A DNA stretch of 64,000 nucleotides from Flaccisagitta enflata (GCA_965153355.1 OZ231126.1:80414001-80478000), one strand, 5' to 3'; positions 24,901 to 39,940 are shown, counted from the stretch's first letter. The notes: generated from the letters alone by a model not told the origin. Program-made: numbers and translations.

Positions 24901-26924
24901 ATCCACAAAAAAAGCAATAATATCACAGAATTACAAATGAAACACTTTGTTTCAAACCTTGAGCTGTAGTTTTGAAGGATGATGAGGTTTGCAAGTTTGA
25001 AGGTAAGAGGACGGCTGGATGTGACCTCAATTCGTGCCTGTATTTGGACACAAAGAAAGACCAAGAGGGTCAGCTCTGACTTATAGAGTAGTGGTAGTGC
25101 GCTGGGTTTTGGGAGTACAGGTGGTGGGTTCAAACCCTGGCTGGGCATGTCTTTTTTCTTCATCCAAATCTTCAAATCCAAAATGAATTTCATTTTTAAA
25201 AGAGTAATGCATGCCCATGTGCGTGCACACACATGGACAGACAATGCTCTTTCTCAAATGAAAGACAAATGGGAAATGTCAATTATGAATGAAAAAAAAG
25301 GGCAGGCTCTGACAAGGCTCGAACTCACAACCCTGAATCACAATCTAACACCTTATCCACTAGGCCACGGTAAGTAACAACATTTAATCCACAAAAAAAG
25401 CAATAATATCACAGAATTACAAATGAAACACTTTGTTTCAAACCTTGAGCTGTAGTTTTGAAGGATGAGGAGGTTTGCAAGTTTGCAGGTAAGAGGACGG
25501 CTGGATGTGACCTCAATTCGTGCCTGTATTTGGAAACAAAGAAAGGCCAAGGGGGTCAGCTCTGACTTATAGAGTAGTGGTAGTGTGCTGGGTATTGGGA
25601 GCACAGGTGGTGGGTTCAAACCTTGGTCGGGCATGTCTTTTTTCTTCATCCAAATCTTCAAATCCAAAATGAATTTCATCATTAAAAGAGTAATGCATGC
25701 CCATGTGCGTGCACACACATGGACAGACAATGCTCTTTCTCAAATGAAAGGCAAATGGGAAATGTCAATTATGAATGAAAAAAAAAGGCAGGCTCTGACG
25801 AGGCTCGAACTCAAAACCCTGAGTCACTATCCAACACCTTATCCGCTAGGCCACGGTAAGTAACAATAATTGAGCTACAATGAAAGCAATGATATCACAG
25901 AATTACAAATGAAACACTTTTTTTTCAAACCTTGAGGTGTAGTTTTGAAGGATGAGGAGGTTTGCAAGTTTGAAGGTAAGAGGACGGCTGGATGTGACCT
26001 GAATTCGTGCCTGTATTTGGAAACAAAGAAAGGCCAAGGGGGTCAGCTCTGACTTATAGAGTAGTGGTAGTGTGCTGGGTATTGGGAGCACAGGTGGTGG
26101 GTTCAAACCTTGGTCGGGCATGTCTTTTTTCTTCATCCAAATCTTCAAATCCAAAATGAATTTCATTATTAAAAGAGTAATGCATGCCCATGTGCGTGCA
26201 CACACATGGACAGACAATGCTCTTTCTCAAATGAAAGGCAAATGGGAAATGTCAATTATGAATGAAAAAAAAAGGCAGGCTCTGACGAGGCTCGAACTCA
26301 AAACCCTGAGTCACTATCCAACACCTTATCCGCTAGGCCACGGTAAGTAACAATAATTGAGCTACAATGAAAGCAATGATATCACAGAATTACAAATGAA
26401 ACACTTTGTTTTCAAACCTTGAGGTGTAGTTTTGAAGGATGAGGAGGTTTGCAAGTTTGAAGGTAAGAGGACGGCTGGATGTGACCTGAATTCGTGCCTG
26501 TTAATGGAAACAAAGAAAGGCAGAAAGGGTTAGCTCTGACATATAGAGTAGTGGTGGAGTGCTGGGTTCTGGGAGTGAAAGTAGTGGGTTCAAACCCTGA
26601 CTGGGCATGTTTATTTTCTCGATCCAAATCTTCAAATCCAAAATGAATTTCATTTTTAAAAGGGTTATGCATGCCCATGTGCGTGCACACACATGGACAG
26701 ACAATGCTCTTTCTCAAATGAAAGGCAAATGGGAAATGTCAATGGATGAAAAAAAGAACAGGCTTTGACAAGGCTCGAACTCACAACCCTCCATCAGAAA
26801 CCCGACACCATACCCACTAAGCCATGGTACATCAATATAATACAACCACAATGAAAGCAATAGATGCTAATATTTAAAAATGAAACACTTGGCTCCAAAC
26901 CTTGAGCTGTTTTGAAGAATAGGA

Positions 26925-27540
26925 AGCGAGCCTTGATTTGAAACTGATCTCGAGTCGAGGGACGCGATATTCTAGTCGGGAGAGTCGACAATGGATTCCT
27001 GATGCATGTAATCGTGGATAGGAGTCGATGAAATCATGCCATGAATGGAGGAGAGTCGAGGATTGATCTGAAACGAGTTGGTGATCGTTGGAGCACGAGT
27101 TTGACACATTACTCACGATGGGTAATCACAGACGAAAGAGCTTAACACAATAGATCACAAAAGTAGCTCACTTTGTAACACAACACAACAGAGCACAAAA
27201 GTAGCTCACTTTGTAACAGTTACATGTTTGTACCTTTAAAAACACATGAGGCACGACGACGAGGTGAGTGGAGGAATTTTGTAAATCAGAAGGCGTGGCA
27301 GATGGACGGTCAAGGTGTTGATTGACGGTAGACAACGTCCCGAAGTAGTGGCCATTCAAATTTGAGCCTCCAAATCAAACCCGTTGGGCAGTTACAGCCT
27401 TTGGAAGACTGCCGATGCAGGATGCACTTATCAACGTCGACGAAGTAGTTGGACGCGTGGCGGAGGGTGGGAGGTCGTTGTCGAAGGTAGATGAAGGTCG
27501 TAGGCACGCGTGTGTGTCGTCACGGGCTCGTAGCAGTAGC
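26925..27540 (+). repeat. Right flank repeat of the tRNA-like array
   Basis: Counterpart of 19800-20223, with an internal duplicated phrase AGAGCACAAAAGTAGCTCACTTTGTAACA-like at 27158-27220 (two near copies). It ends in GATGCAGGATGC and a GGCGGAGGGTGGGAGG block. Confidence 0.5.
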
Positions 27541-27730
27541 CGTTGTCGAGGAATTGGAAGATCCTTCAAAAGGTTGCCGTTAAATGATGCGGTTAGGTCG
27601 GACGACACACACAACGCGGATCTCCTGTCCGCTTTTAGCACATGATCTCGGGATTGGTAGAGGAGGTGTTGGGGAAGGTGTCTACCAAGTTTCAGCCGAA
27701 TCCTATCACGCGTTTGGCCGCCGCAGCTGG

Positions 27731-28210
27731 TCAAAGTCGGCGTACCGATGTTTGATATGGTCGCGGAAGGTGGAGGGCTGATGACGGTAGGGTGGTGGTG
27801 CTTGCATCAAACCCCCTTTCTGGACGATCTCCACGACGACTGGCCGGCCCGATGTTCGCCCTTGACAGCCTGTGGTCACAGGCCCGGTCTCGGGACTCCT
27901 TGGAGCTGTTAGCGTCGATGTCTTCGATGTATCGGCCCCAGGTGTACTCATAAGGCACTTTACTTTCCACCCGGGGGGGTCTGAAGGTTGGGAGAATTAT
28001 CATATAGTCGGGAGTCAACAAAAGAAAAGCGGTTTCTAATCGATACTGATTTCCACTTTTGAACACCGGTAAACGATAACGGTTTTTTTTTCTGCAGCAG
28101 CTTCCTGACAGGCGGCTGCAGGCTGTTGCTGATGCTGTAGAGCTGCAGTTCATGGCATCATACCTGCAAGGACATCTAACCTGTTTATTGAATCGTATCC
28201 GAAGAGACAT
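27731..28210 (-). CDS. Hypothetical open frame (159 aa)
   Basis: A non-repetitive minus-strand frame containing LPTFRPPRVESKVPYEYTWG and a Tyr/Trp-containing core, which is less biased than most frames in this window. No domain, start context or splice signals were recognised. It may be a decayed element gene or chance. The GC content is higher than in its surroundings. Confidence 0.2.
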   Translation of the reverse strand: MSLRIRFNKQVRCPCRYDAMNCSSTASATACSRLSGSCCRKKNRYRLPVFKSGNQYRLETAFLLLTPDYMIILPTFRPPRVESKVPYEYTWGRYIEDIDANSSKESRDRACDHRLSRANIGPASRRGDRPERGFDASTTTLPSSALHLPRPYQTSVRRL

Positions 28211-28306
28211 CTATCCTTGTCACTTGAAAAGGTTCAAGAAAAAGAGCAATGGAAAAAGAAAAGAAAGTTGTGGGAAAAAAGGATATATAGTAGTATCACT
28301 AACTCA

Positions 28307-28400
28307 CGGTATGGCTCTTTGGCTATATGGCTAGGCTCTTCAACTTCAAATGCAAAGGTCGTAGGATCGAGACTCAGACCAGTTGCGATGCTAATGCAGG
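28307..28400 (+). repeat. tRNA-like SINE head
   Basis: GGCTATATGGCTAGGCTC followed 35 bp later by GGTCGTAGGATCGAGACTC has A-box/B-box-like spacing. It is followed by an unremarkable tail, with no clear target duplication. Confidence 0.4.
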
Positions 28401-28565
28401 TTTACTCTGTCCAATCTTCTATTTTTACAACATCTTTTTCAAACTGAGTGAGACCTAACAGTCATTAATTTAGCAGAAAACAGAGATGGTAAGAGTACAA
28501 TAAAGTAGTGCTCTCATGGTGGCAAAGTTAGTTGAAAAAAAATCGCTAAGTTGTACAAAGAATCT

Positions 28566-28816
<251 letters not shown>

Positions 28817-28846
28817 ATGTGAATGTAGTTAAAGTGAAAACATCCA

Positions 28847-29057
<211 letters not shown>

Positions 29058-29061
29058 TGAG

Positions 29062-29832
<771 letters not shown>

Positions 29833-30269
29833 GCACAATGACAACTGCCTTATCTTCCAAGCTAGTTCTATTCTTAGCCGGATCCCCCCAAACTCAGTAC
29901 TATTTACATAGACTACTTTGGGTAAGGATCTGCGGTGGATAAGTCAGACTAAAAACAGCTCCTAGGTCCATTCACATGGCTAGGGGTAACAACGACTGCA
30001 TACCAACAGCCAACAACGTAAAAAAAATGATTGTCTGTCTCTTTCTCTCCCTCTCTCTCTCTTTTACAATGACACCTGCCTTATCCCCTTGCTAGTTCCA
30101 TTCTTAGCCAGGTCCCCCCAATTTCAGTACTATTTACATAGACTACTTTGGGTAAGGATCTGCGGGGGATGAGTCAGACGAGAAACAGCCTCTAGGTCCA
30201 TTCACATGGCTAAGGTGTACTACAACTGCAAACCAACTGCCAACAACGTAACGACTTTGTCTGTTGGTC

Positions 30270-30270
<1 letters not shown>
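29833..30270 (+). repeat. Duplicated ~230-bp LINE 3' tail
   Basis: Two copies of a unit containing TATTTACATAGACTACTTTG and AGGTCCATTCACATGGCTA (29833-30062 and 30063-30270). The first is separated from the second by a CT-rich run and the second is followed by one. The copies differ by substitutions. Confidence 0.75.

Positions 30271-30349
<79 letters not shown>
30271..30349. repeat. (CT)n microsatellite
   Basis: Pure CT tract following the second LINE tail unit. Confidence 0.95.
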
Positions 30350-30352
<3 letters not shown>

Positions 30353-30377
30353 CCACGGCCAAAGTCAACCCCAAAGA

Positions 30378-30745
30378 GTCGGTCCTATTTATTCACCCTT
30401 TCATATGTTAAACATTCTATTAGTATTTTTTGTAGATTTGGATATTTTCTAATCTTTGTACGTATATCTGCTTAACCTTCTTATCCACCTTTTTCCTTTG
30501 TGTCTGCCTGTTTCTAATTATATGATTTTCTGGGGCCTATTTATTTGCCTTATCCTTTGTTAAATTTTCTTCTAGTATTTCTAGTAGATTTGTAAATTCT
30601 TATTGGTTTGTACGTATCAGTACGTAGATCTGCTGTGCCTATTTATTCACCTTTCCCTATATTGAACTCTCTCTGTTTTAGTTCTTCTTATAGGTTAATA
30701 AATTTTTTATTTGTTGTACGTATAAGTACGTAGATCTTATGTCCA
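30378..30745 (+). repeat. Three tandem ~120-bp diverged units
   Basis: Each unit has CTATTTATTCACCTTTC-like sequence, a TAGTAGATTTG-like middle and GTACGTA-GTACGTAGATCT near its end. It is possibly a further part of the LINE tail. The spacer to 31340 shows no feature. Confidence 0.6.
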
Positions 30746-31343
30746 AAGTAGCAAGGCCCAATCGTGGATTGCCAATCACTTGATTTTTTCTCTGAGCCAG
30801 GACTGATTCTTTGGGGAAAAGCTGACTACTAAGCTCTTCCTATTATTTTTGAAAATGAGTAGCAAACAAATGACAGAAGGAAAAAAAAAAAACAAAAAAC
30901 AAAAAAACCTTTCTCAATAACGGTTCTTTAAGTGACGAACAAACGAAGGAAAAATATGCCTCCTTCAAAAACTGGCCATCATGCCTCATGTCAAATTGTC
31001 TTTCTGTATGTGAAATAATATCCACTCAACTTGAGTCTTAATTACGTAGAAAATTGCTGTAAGTAGGGTGTAGGGATGGTGACCCCATCCATATCGTCCT
31101 TTTGGTCCTTCCAATAAATCCCATTTCTTCTTCGCAAATAACGAAGAAAAAAAAAATAAAATAAAACGGATCTAAAATGGTCAGTGGTACTTATTTTAGA
31201 ACAATCCTGAATATCTAATAATTTATCCATGAATGTTGATAACTTTTCTAACGCAACACTCTACAGAAAGAAGAGAAAAAACAAACAAAAAGATATTCGA
31301 CTTTTAAAAGATTCAATACTTTTGGGTTTGTTTTTGAGTTATG

Positions 31344-32369
<1,026 letters not shown>

Positions 32370-32373
32370 GTAG

Positions 32374-32407
<34 letters not shown>
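32370..32407. repeat. (GA)n microsatellite
   Basis: Short GA tract with one GG interruption. Confidence 0.9.
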
Positions 32408-32622
32408 CTTTCTTTTTTCATAATGGAAAAAAAGCGAAATCGATCAGTCTCACTATCTAAATATATGAATGAAAGAATAAGTGCAAGAATGAATGAAATT
32501 ATAAACAAGCGAACAGATGAATTTGATTAATGAAGAAAAGCATACATTTCATCTAACTATCATTACTTCAAATTGTGAAGGTATAAGTAAATCTTAACAT
32601 ATAATTGCATCATACATTGATC

Positions 32623-32745
<123 letters not shown>

Positions 32746-33422
32746 AAAAAAAGCGAAGCAGTCTCTCTCTTTGTCTCTCTTTCTGTCTATCTTTCTGTCT
32801 ATCTTTCTGTCTATATGGTTGTCTGTAAATGTACATGTTTCATATTTCTAGTATCAATATGGTGACTATTACGTCTATGATACCATTTAACTTAATCATC
32901 TATCTTACTAACATTATTTCAATTTTCGTACACTTTTGCATCAAAACATACTTTAGAATATGGTCATAATGATCGCCAATTCCTTTTTAATGAAGAGGAA
33001 AAGCTGTCGCTTTAATATCATGTCACTTCGATATCGGTGTTGCGTTACTATCCGTCGTCCTTATATCCGTCGCTTTATACTCCATCGCCCAATATAAATC
33101 GCGTTGATTTCGGGAACCCCTGTGTCAGCTGATTCCACGGTCCAAAAGTCCAAAAGTCCAAAAGTCGATGGGTGACTCTAAAGTTCCAAACGAAGGTAGA
33201 AACAAACTCAAGTCTTTTGTACACAGATACAGTCAACAGGCAGGGTCAGAGGCTCCAGCCTCAAGCCTGTCGGTACCCTTGGGGGTACCTAGTCAATGGG
33301 GGCTTGTCACCCTTGTAAATAAAAACACACAGAGTCTTGTTCAAGACTTCAAGTCTTTTATTTTATAAAATAAAACAGGAGAGATAAAACTATAGGCTTC
33401 AGCCTAAGAACAAAGACCGCGG

Positions 33423-33625
<203 letters not shown>

Positions 33626-33680
33626 GTCAGTTGGTGACTAAAATTAAAACATTCATTCAAGCTGACATTAAAAGGAAAGC

Positions 33681-33809
33681 AAGACCGGATACATGGCAAT
33701 CCGGTCGCGGACGGTTGGGCGGAAGCAGTAATGCAAGAACTTCTTGGAATTCAAGCATGTTACATACCAACCGACACGGCAAGTTCTAGAGTCGCGTGTC
33801 CGCAACTGA
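33681..33809 (+). repeat. Family H copy
   Basis: Starts AAGACCGGATACATGGC and ends GTCGCGTGTCCGCAACTGA, i.e. a CTGA terminus. The octamer tract is almost absent, giving a short copy. Confidence 0.7.
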
Positions 33810-34815
33810 AAAAGTATAAGATAAAATGAAGAAAAAAAATTAGCAGGATTATGAGAAGACATCTCCTAACATTAAATGAACAGTAAATATACAAAAAACA
33901 TTTGGAAATCAAGAGATGCACTTGAAGAAAAAATATATTTGTAATGGAAGACGTGAATCCATACCCTCAAAACAACAACGAAAACAACAATGAATCTAGG
34001 GTCACCTACCACGGTCTCTAATCATGATTTCATTGGTTACTCCTCCAAGATTAAATCATGATTTCATCGATCAGACATATAAGTAAAAGCTGATGAAATA
34101 TCCAGCAGATTGTTTGAATGACAAAATGCATTTAATTTTTATTGATATATGCAAACACTATCACTCTGAAAGTCATATTTTCAAGAAACATTCAAATATG
34201 TTTATCAAATGAAGTTTTTTCTCATGATATTGAAAAAAAAAATATATACACAAATACATATTTGAACATTTCAAAGTTGGAAAACATTCCAACTAAACGC
34301 TTTTCTACAAGGTTAAATTTGTAAAGAAAAAAGAAAAATTAAACATCATTTTTTAATATGAAACTTAACTTCTTAGAATTTCTTCAAAGTATCTAGTTAA
34401 GTACCATTAATAAGAAAAAGAAAATTAGTGATACAGTTATTCAAAAAATCAGATTATCTTTACAACAAAACCATGATTTGTAAAGTTTAAAAGAAACAAA
34501 AAATCATGATTTGATAACTGTAAACAATGTAAGAAATCAGGCTTCCATTGCTTACATTGCCTCATCCTAGCACTCCAATCTAAAAAGCTTAACTGATTTC
34601 ATGGTCAATATTCACAGATGAATTCATATATGCCCTCAAAGGTTGGAGGAGGAGTAGGTCATCCAATGGTCATCCAAAGATCCTCCTCCTCCAAAACCCA
34701 AGAGAGAGTTGGAGGAGGGAGTGATTTCATGGGTAGTGGTGACCATGGATGCAGAATTCTGCATCCATGGGGTCTGGAGGTGCTCTCGCGCACAATCTCC
34801 TAAGGCCTACGGCCC
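33810..34815. other. AT-rich spacer
   Basis: No gene recognised. The phrase AATCATGATTTCAT occurs twice near 34020-34065, and a perfect palindrome around ATGCAGAATTCTGCAT lies at 34749-34764. Confidence 0.45.
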
Positions 34816-34821
34816 TTAATG

Positions 34822-35197
<376 letters not shown>

Positions 35198-35381
35198 AGT
35201 GAGAGAGGAGAGAGAAAGACATGAAATTGTCATTAAGTAAAAGCTTGGATTTAAGTTTGGATTCAACAGTTATTCAATAAAGAGCAGGCATATGTCTCCT
35301 ATTGCACAAGCACAAGCACAAGCACAAGTAAGCAATTAAACCAACAAATACTCTTCGTTGTAGCATGATGTGTATCTTTGA

Positions 35382-35986
35382 TACCACCTTGCCAATAAGT
35401 ATACCGACACCTTTAACTAAATAAATCATGGCCTCTAGAACATCCAGAAACTTTAAAAAAAAAATTAATCTTTGTTAAATTATCTTCAAAATGAATGCAA
35501 TCTGGTTCCTGTAGCTTAAGCCGTTTAGAAATGGCAAGCAAAAGAGTGAAAACATTTATTTTCAAAAATGAAAAAAGAAATCAAGAATGAAGAAGTCAGT
35601 TTTTAAGTTTTGTTTCTACCAAGGATATCTTGGCTTCAAAAAAAGCTAGAAACTTTTTTAAAACAGGCATATTAATCATTAAAAAATCTTCAAGATGAGC
35701 GCAACCTGGTTTCTGTAGCTTTAATTGTTTCGAAGTTATGAGCAAATCAATAAACCTATATCAAGAATGATTAGTTTAGCAAAGTTTGTGTAAGAGATGT
35801 GAAATCATATCATTTTTTGCAATTTAAAAAGCTATATGGGGTGTTTTAGATTTAGATAACTTGAATCATCTGTAAGGTAAAAAGTTTTATCACCTGCTAT
35901 CACTTTCATTATAATAATTTGATCAACATATGATGAATTGATCAATGAATTGCCTAGGTGTTGGTATACTTTTTGGCAAGATTGTA
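35382..35986. mobile_element. Tc1-like non-autonomous element
   Basis: The left terminus is TACCACCTTGCCAATAAGTA and the right, read inverted, is TACAATCTTGCCAAAAAGTA, both followed by TACC-ACACCT. The CTTGCCAA-AAGTAT motif is typical of Tc1 termini, and TA ends fit a TA target. The interior contains two copies of the CTTCAAGATGAGCGCAACC block, inverted relative to 9930-10320. No transposase frame. Confidence 0.7.
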
Positions 35987-36144
35987 TATGGAGACCTAAG
36001 TCTATGAATTGTGCAACATTTTGTTACGCTCGATAAGTCCATGTGATACAGACCCCAATTCAATTTCTCGTTTTCTGGTGTCTACTGGTTCCGTTAGATT
36101 CACTCATTTCAATGGAGATAAACGTTTTTACGTTGCCACCGTAA

Positions 36145-36311
36145 ACAAGGCCGGATACACGGCAATCCAGTCGCGGACGGTTGGGCAGGAGCAGTAATGC
36201 GAAAACCGCTCGGAATTCAAAAATGTGACGGACGGACGGACCTACCGACTGACCTACCGACCGACCTACCGACCAACACGGCAAGGTGTAGAGTCACATG
36301 TCCGCGACTAA
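36145..36311 (+). repeat. Family H copy
   Basis: Starts ACAAGGCCGGATACACGG, has an octamer run at 36230-36280 and ends CCGCGACTAA. Confidence 0.78.
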
Positions 36312-36324
36312 AAAAAGCATGACT

Positions 36325-37135
36325 CACATCTCCCATTACTAAAGGAAAACACATCTCACATTACTAAAGGAAAACACATCTCCCATTACTATAGAAAAGC
36401 ACATCCCCCATTACTATCAAGAAACATATCTCCCATTACTATGGATATTGGATAAACACATCTGATATTACTGCAGAAAGACACATCTCCCATCACTATA
36501 GAGAGACACATCTCCCATCACTATAGAGAAACAGATCTCCCATCACAGAAAAACATCTGATATCTCCTATTATTTTGGAGAAACATATCTCCCATTACTA
36601 ATACTATGGAAAAAAAAATCTCACATTACTATAGAGAAACACATGTCCCATTACTATAAAGAAACACATCTGACATCTCCCATTACTATGGAGAAACACA
36701 TCTCCCATTACTATGGAGAAACACATCTTCCACTACTATAGAGAAACGCATCTCCCATTACTATGGAGAAACACATCTGACATCTCCCATTACTATGGAG
36801 AGACACATTTTCCATTACTAAAGAGAAACAAATCTCCCATTACTATGGAATAAAGTACATCTCCCATTACTATGGAGAAACACATAACCCATTACTATGG
36901 AGAAACACATCTGATATCTCCCATTACTATGGAGAAACACTTCTCCCATTACTAATACTATGGAGAAACACATCTCCCATTACTATGGAGAAACACATCT
37001 TCCATTACTATAGAGAAACACATCTCCCATTACTATGGAGAAACACATCTTCCATTACTTAAGAGAAACAAATCTCCCATCACTATGGAATAGAATATAT
37101 CTCCCATTACTATGGAGAAACACATGACCCATTAC
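36325..37135. repeat. 25-bp minisatellite (ACTATGGAGAAACACATCTC type), block 1
   Basis: About 30 units of a 25-bp motif, many carrying an extra GACATCTC/GATATCTC insertion. Units are diverged at the left edge and cleaner to the right. It starts right after a family H copy. Confidence 0.85.
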
Positions 37136-37143
37136 TGTAAAAA

Positions 37144-37509
37144 ACAAGGCCAAGTTATGGCCAATAAGTGCTCCTCGCTTGATTAAGAAGTTGTGAATCA
37201 ACGTTTTGAATGAATGAATAAATGAATGATTGAATGCATAAATAAATGAATGAATGAATGAATGAATGAATGAATAAATGAATGAATGAATGAATGAATG
37301 AATGAATGAATGAATGAATGAATGAATGAATGGATGAGTAAATACATGAATGAAAATGAATGTGGTAAGGCGTGAGAGGTGATAGGAATGAAGAAATACG
37401 TCAGAATCAGCCGTTTTGCACATTTCTAACGTTTGCGTTACCGACCAACAGACAGACAGACCAACCGACAGACGGACAAAACCTCTTATAGAAGTGCGAG
37501 GCCGCACTT
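37144..37509 (+). repeat. Family H copy with internal (AATG)n expansion
   Basis: It starts ACAAGGCCAAGTTATGGCC and ends CCTCTTATAGAAGTGCGAGG ... CACTTAA. The middle holds an AATG tetramer tract (37208-37345) and the GACAGACAGACC run. It separates the first two 25-bp minisatellite blocks. Confidence 0.65.
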
Positions 37510-37511
37510 AA

Positions 37512-37730
37512 GAACACATCTCTCATTTCTACAGAGAAACACATCTGACATCCCCCAGTACTATGGAGAAACACATCTCCCATTACTATGGAGAAACACA
37601 TCTGACATCTCCCATTTCTATGGAGAAACACATCTCCAATTACTATGGAGAAACACATCTCCAATTACTATGGAGAAACACGTCTCCCATTACTTTGGAG
37701 AAACACATCTGACCTTTCCCATTACTATGG
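37512..37730. repeat. 25-bp minisatellite, block 2
   Basis: About eight units of the same 25-bp motif as 36325-37135. Confidence 0.85.
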
Positions 37731-37779
37731 AGCAGCCCTCTTAAAAGTGGAGTAGCGGGTAGCGCCGCTACTCGGAAGA

Positions 37780-38680
37780 GAAGGGGATGTGTCGGAAGGT
37801 TTTGGTAGAAGAGGAAGAAGAAGAAGAGAAAGAAGAAAAAGAAGGAAAAAAAAGAAAAAGAAAAAGAACAGTCGCAAAAGCGTTAGATGGTCAGTGGTAC
37901 CCGTTGCCCCTATGTGAGTATATGTGGGTGTGTGATGGTGAGAGGGGCAGCGGCCCCGAAGGGACCGATGACCTATGCTTAGTGAGTTTTGAAGCTCTAG
38001 GATTGAATTTGAGCCTCAAGGCTGTGATTTGAGCCATGAAGCTGTGATTTGAGCCTTGAGGCTGCAATTTGAGCCTTGAGGCTGCAACTTGAGCCTCAAA
38101 GCTGGGATTTGAGGCTTGAGGCTGGGATTTGAGGCTTGAGGCTGGGATTTGAGGCCCTAGGCTGGGAGATGAGCCTCAAGGCTGGGATTTGAGTCTCTAG
38201 GCTATAATTTGAGCCATGAGACTGTTATTTGAGCCTCGAGGCTGTGATTTGAGGCTTGAGGCTGGGATTGAGGCTTTTGGCTGGGATTTGAGCCATAAGG
38301 CTGTGATTTGAGCCTTAAGGCTGAGATGTGAGACATGAGGCTGGGATTTGAGGCTTTAGGCTGGGATTTGAGCCTTGAGGCTGGGATGTGAGCCTTGAGG
38401 CTAGGATATGGGCCTCTAAACTGGGATTTGAGCCTCAAGGTTGGGATTTGAGCCTCAAGGTTTGGATTTGAGCCTTAAGGTTGGGATTTGAGCCTCGAGG
38501 CTAGGATTTGAGCCTTGAGGCTAGAATTTGGGCCTCAAGACTAAGATTTGGGCCTCAAGGCTAAGATTAGGGTTCCAAGGCCAGAATATGAGCTTCGAAG
38601 GGGGTGGACGGAGAAGGAAAAATTTCCCCTATGTGTGAAAGCATCGGCCCCTTCAGGGCCGCTGCCCAAAAAGGAGGTGG
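37780..38680 (+). repeat. Family K element with ~21-bp minisatellite
   Basis: GGGCAGCGGCCCCGAAGGG near 37949 and the inverted GCCCCTTCAGGGCCGCTGCCC-like phrase near 38646 bracket about 28 units of the type TTGAGCCTCAAGGCTGGGAT. The layout parallels 5985-6545 with a different internal repeat. Confidence 0.75.
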
Positions 38681-38704
38681 AAAAAAAAATAGAAGGAAAA
38701 TGAA

Positions 38705-38705
<1 letters not shown>

Positions 38706-38797
<92 letters not shown>
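38706..38797. repeat. (GA)n microsatellite
   Basis: GA tract with one interruption. Purine-rich degenerate sequence continues to 38980. Confidence 0.95.
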
Positions 38798-38799
<2 letters not shown>

Positions 38800-39235
38800 T
38801 CGGAAGAGGAGGGGATGAGTGGGAAGGTTTTGGAAGGGGTAGAGGAGCCTGAGGAGGAAGAAGAAGAATAGAAAAAAAAATTGAAGAAGCAGAAATAGGG
38901 AAGAAAAAGAAAAGAAAAAGTAAAGAAACTAAAAACCAAAGAATGAAAAAGAGGAGGAGAAAAAGGAAAAATGGACAGAGTGTGATCCTATAAAATATGC
39001 AAATGTGGGCATCATGAATTTTTTTTTGTGACTAGAATTTTCAGTAAAGGACATTTTTCTTTCAGGCAGTCAGTTATGCAAGGATAGTTTTCAGCTATAT
39101 TCTTGTAAGTCAATGATTTAGGTTTCTTTTATATTTTTGTGTATTTTCACCAGTGGAGTTGTTTTTTTTTTTCATGTCGGAAGACTTGAAGTGCAAAATC
39201 CTGCTACTTGGAAGAAAAACATTTTTAAGAGGGCT

Positions 39236-39562
39236 GCTATGGAGAAACACATCTTCCATTACTATGGAGAAACACATCTTCCATTACCATAGAGAAAGAC
39301 ATCTCCCATTACTATGGAGGAACACATCTGACATCTCCCATTACTATGGAGAAACACATCTCCCATTACTATGGAGAAACACATCTTCCATTACTATAGG
39401 GAAACACATCTCCCATTACTATGGAGAAACACATCTGACATCTCCCATTACTATGGAGAAAAACATCTCCCATTACTATGAAGAAACACATCTTCCATTA
39501 CTATAGAGAAACACATCTCCCATTACTATGGAGAAACACATCTGATATCTCCCATTACCATG
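39236..39562. repeat. 25-bp minisatellite, block 3
   Basis: About 13 units of the motif seen at 36325-37135, 1.5 kb away from block 2. Confidence 0.85.
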
Positions 39563-39872
39563 GTATAACACACGTTGTTGCATCACCATCGAATATCGCT
39601 TACTGCTTCTCATTCTTCACTCACTGAGGTTGTGTTTCTAGTGATGACGATAAACGCGATCATTCCCGCTAATTACATTTACAGCATGAACAAAAACTTT
39701 AAAGATTTTAATAGTTCCACAAGGGAGTAAGCGAGCCTGTGAACAGAGTGAGCGAGCGACCGAGTGGCCCGTTAAAAACGTGCTTATCTTTGACTAGAAA
39801 CGCTCCTGGAGTTTGCCGGTTTTACACCAGCTGCAACCAGGAAGAAGGGAGGAAGGAGGGAATTCGTTAGGA

Positions 39873-39876
<4 letters not shown>

Positions 39877-39940
<64 letters not shown>

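Larger units (their letters stand above)
20541..26835. repeat. Tandem array of thirteen ~486-bp units, each with two opposed tRNA-like modules
   Basis: The unit-end phrase GGCCACGGTAAGTAAC (or variant) recurs near 20992, 21478, 21964, 22449, 22935, 23421, 23905, 24391, 24877, 25363, 25849, 26335 and 26819, a spacing of 484-486 bp after the first. The plus-strand module has AGTAGTGGTAGTGCGCTGG and the B-box-like GGTTCAAACCC. The minus-strand module has an A-box TGGCCTAGTGG, GATAAGG, a loop TTGTGAT and the B-box-like GAGTTCGAGCC. Its body resembles tRNA-Arg. Between them is a conserved block with GCATGCCCATGTGCGTGCAC. Frames inside the array are repeat artefacts. It is a tRNA-derived satellite or tandem SINE pair. 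Confidence 0.88.

Noticed and set aside
20580-26717. Repeated 125- and 76-residue frames in the tRNA-like array
   Set aside because: They recur once per unit and overlap the tRNA-like modules on both strands, so they follow from the repeat, not from a gene family.
33225-33370. Possible solo LTR
   Set aside because: It has an AATAAA and short duplicated phrases, but no TG...CA boundaries with a target duplication could be identified.
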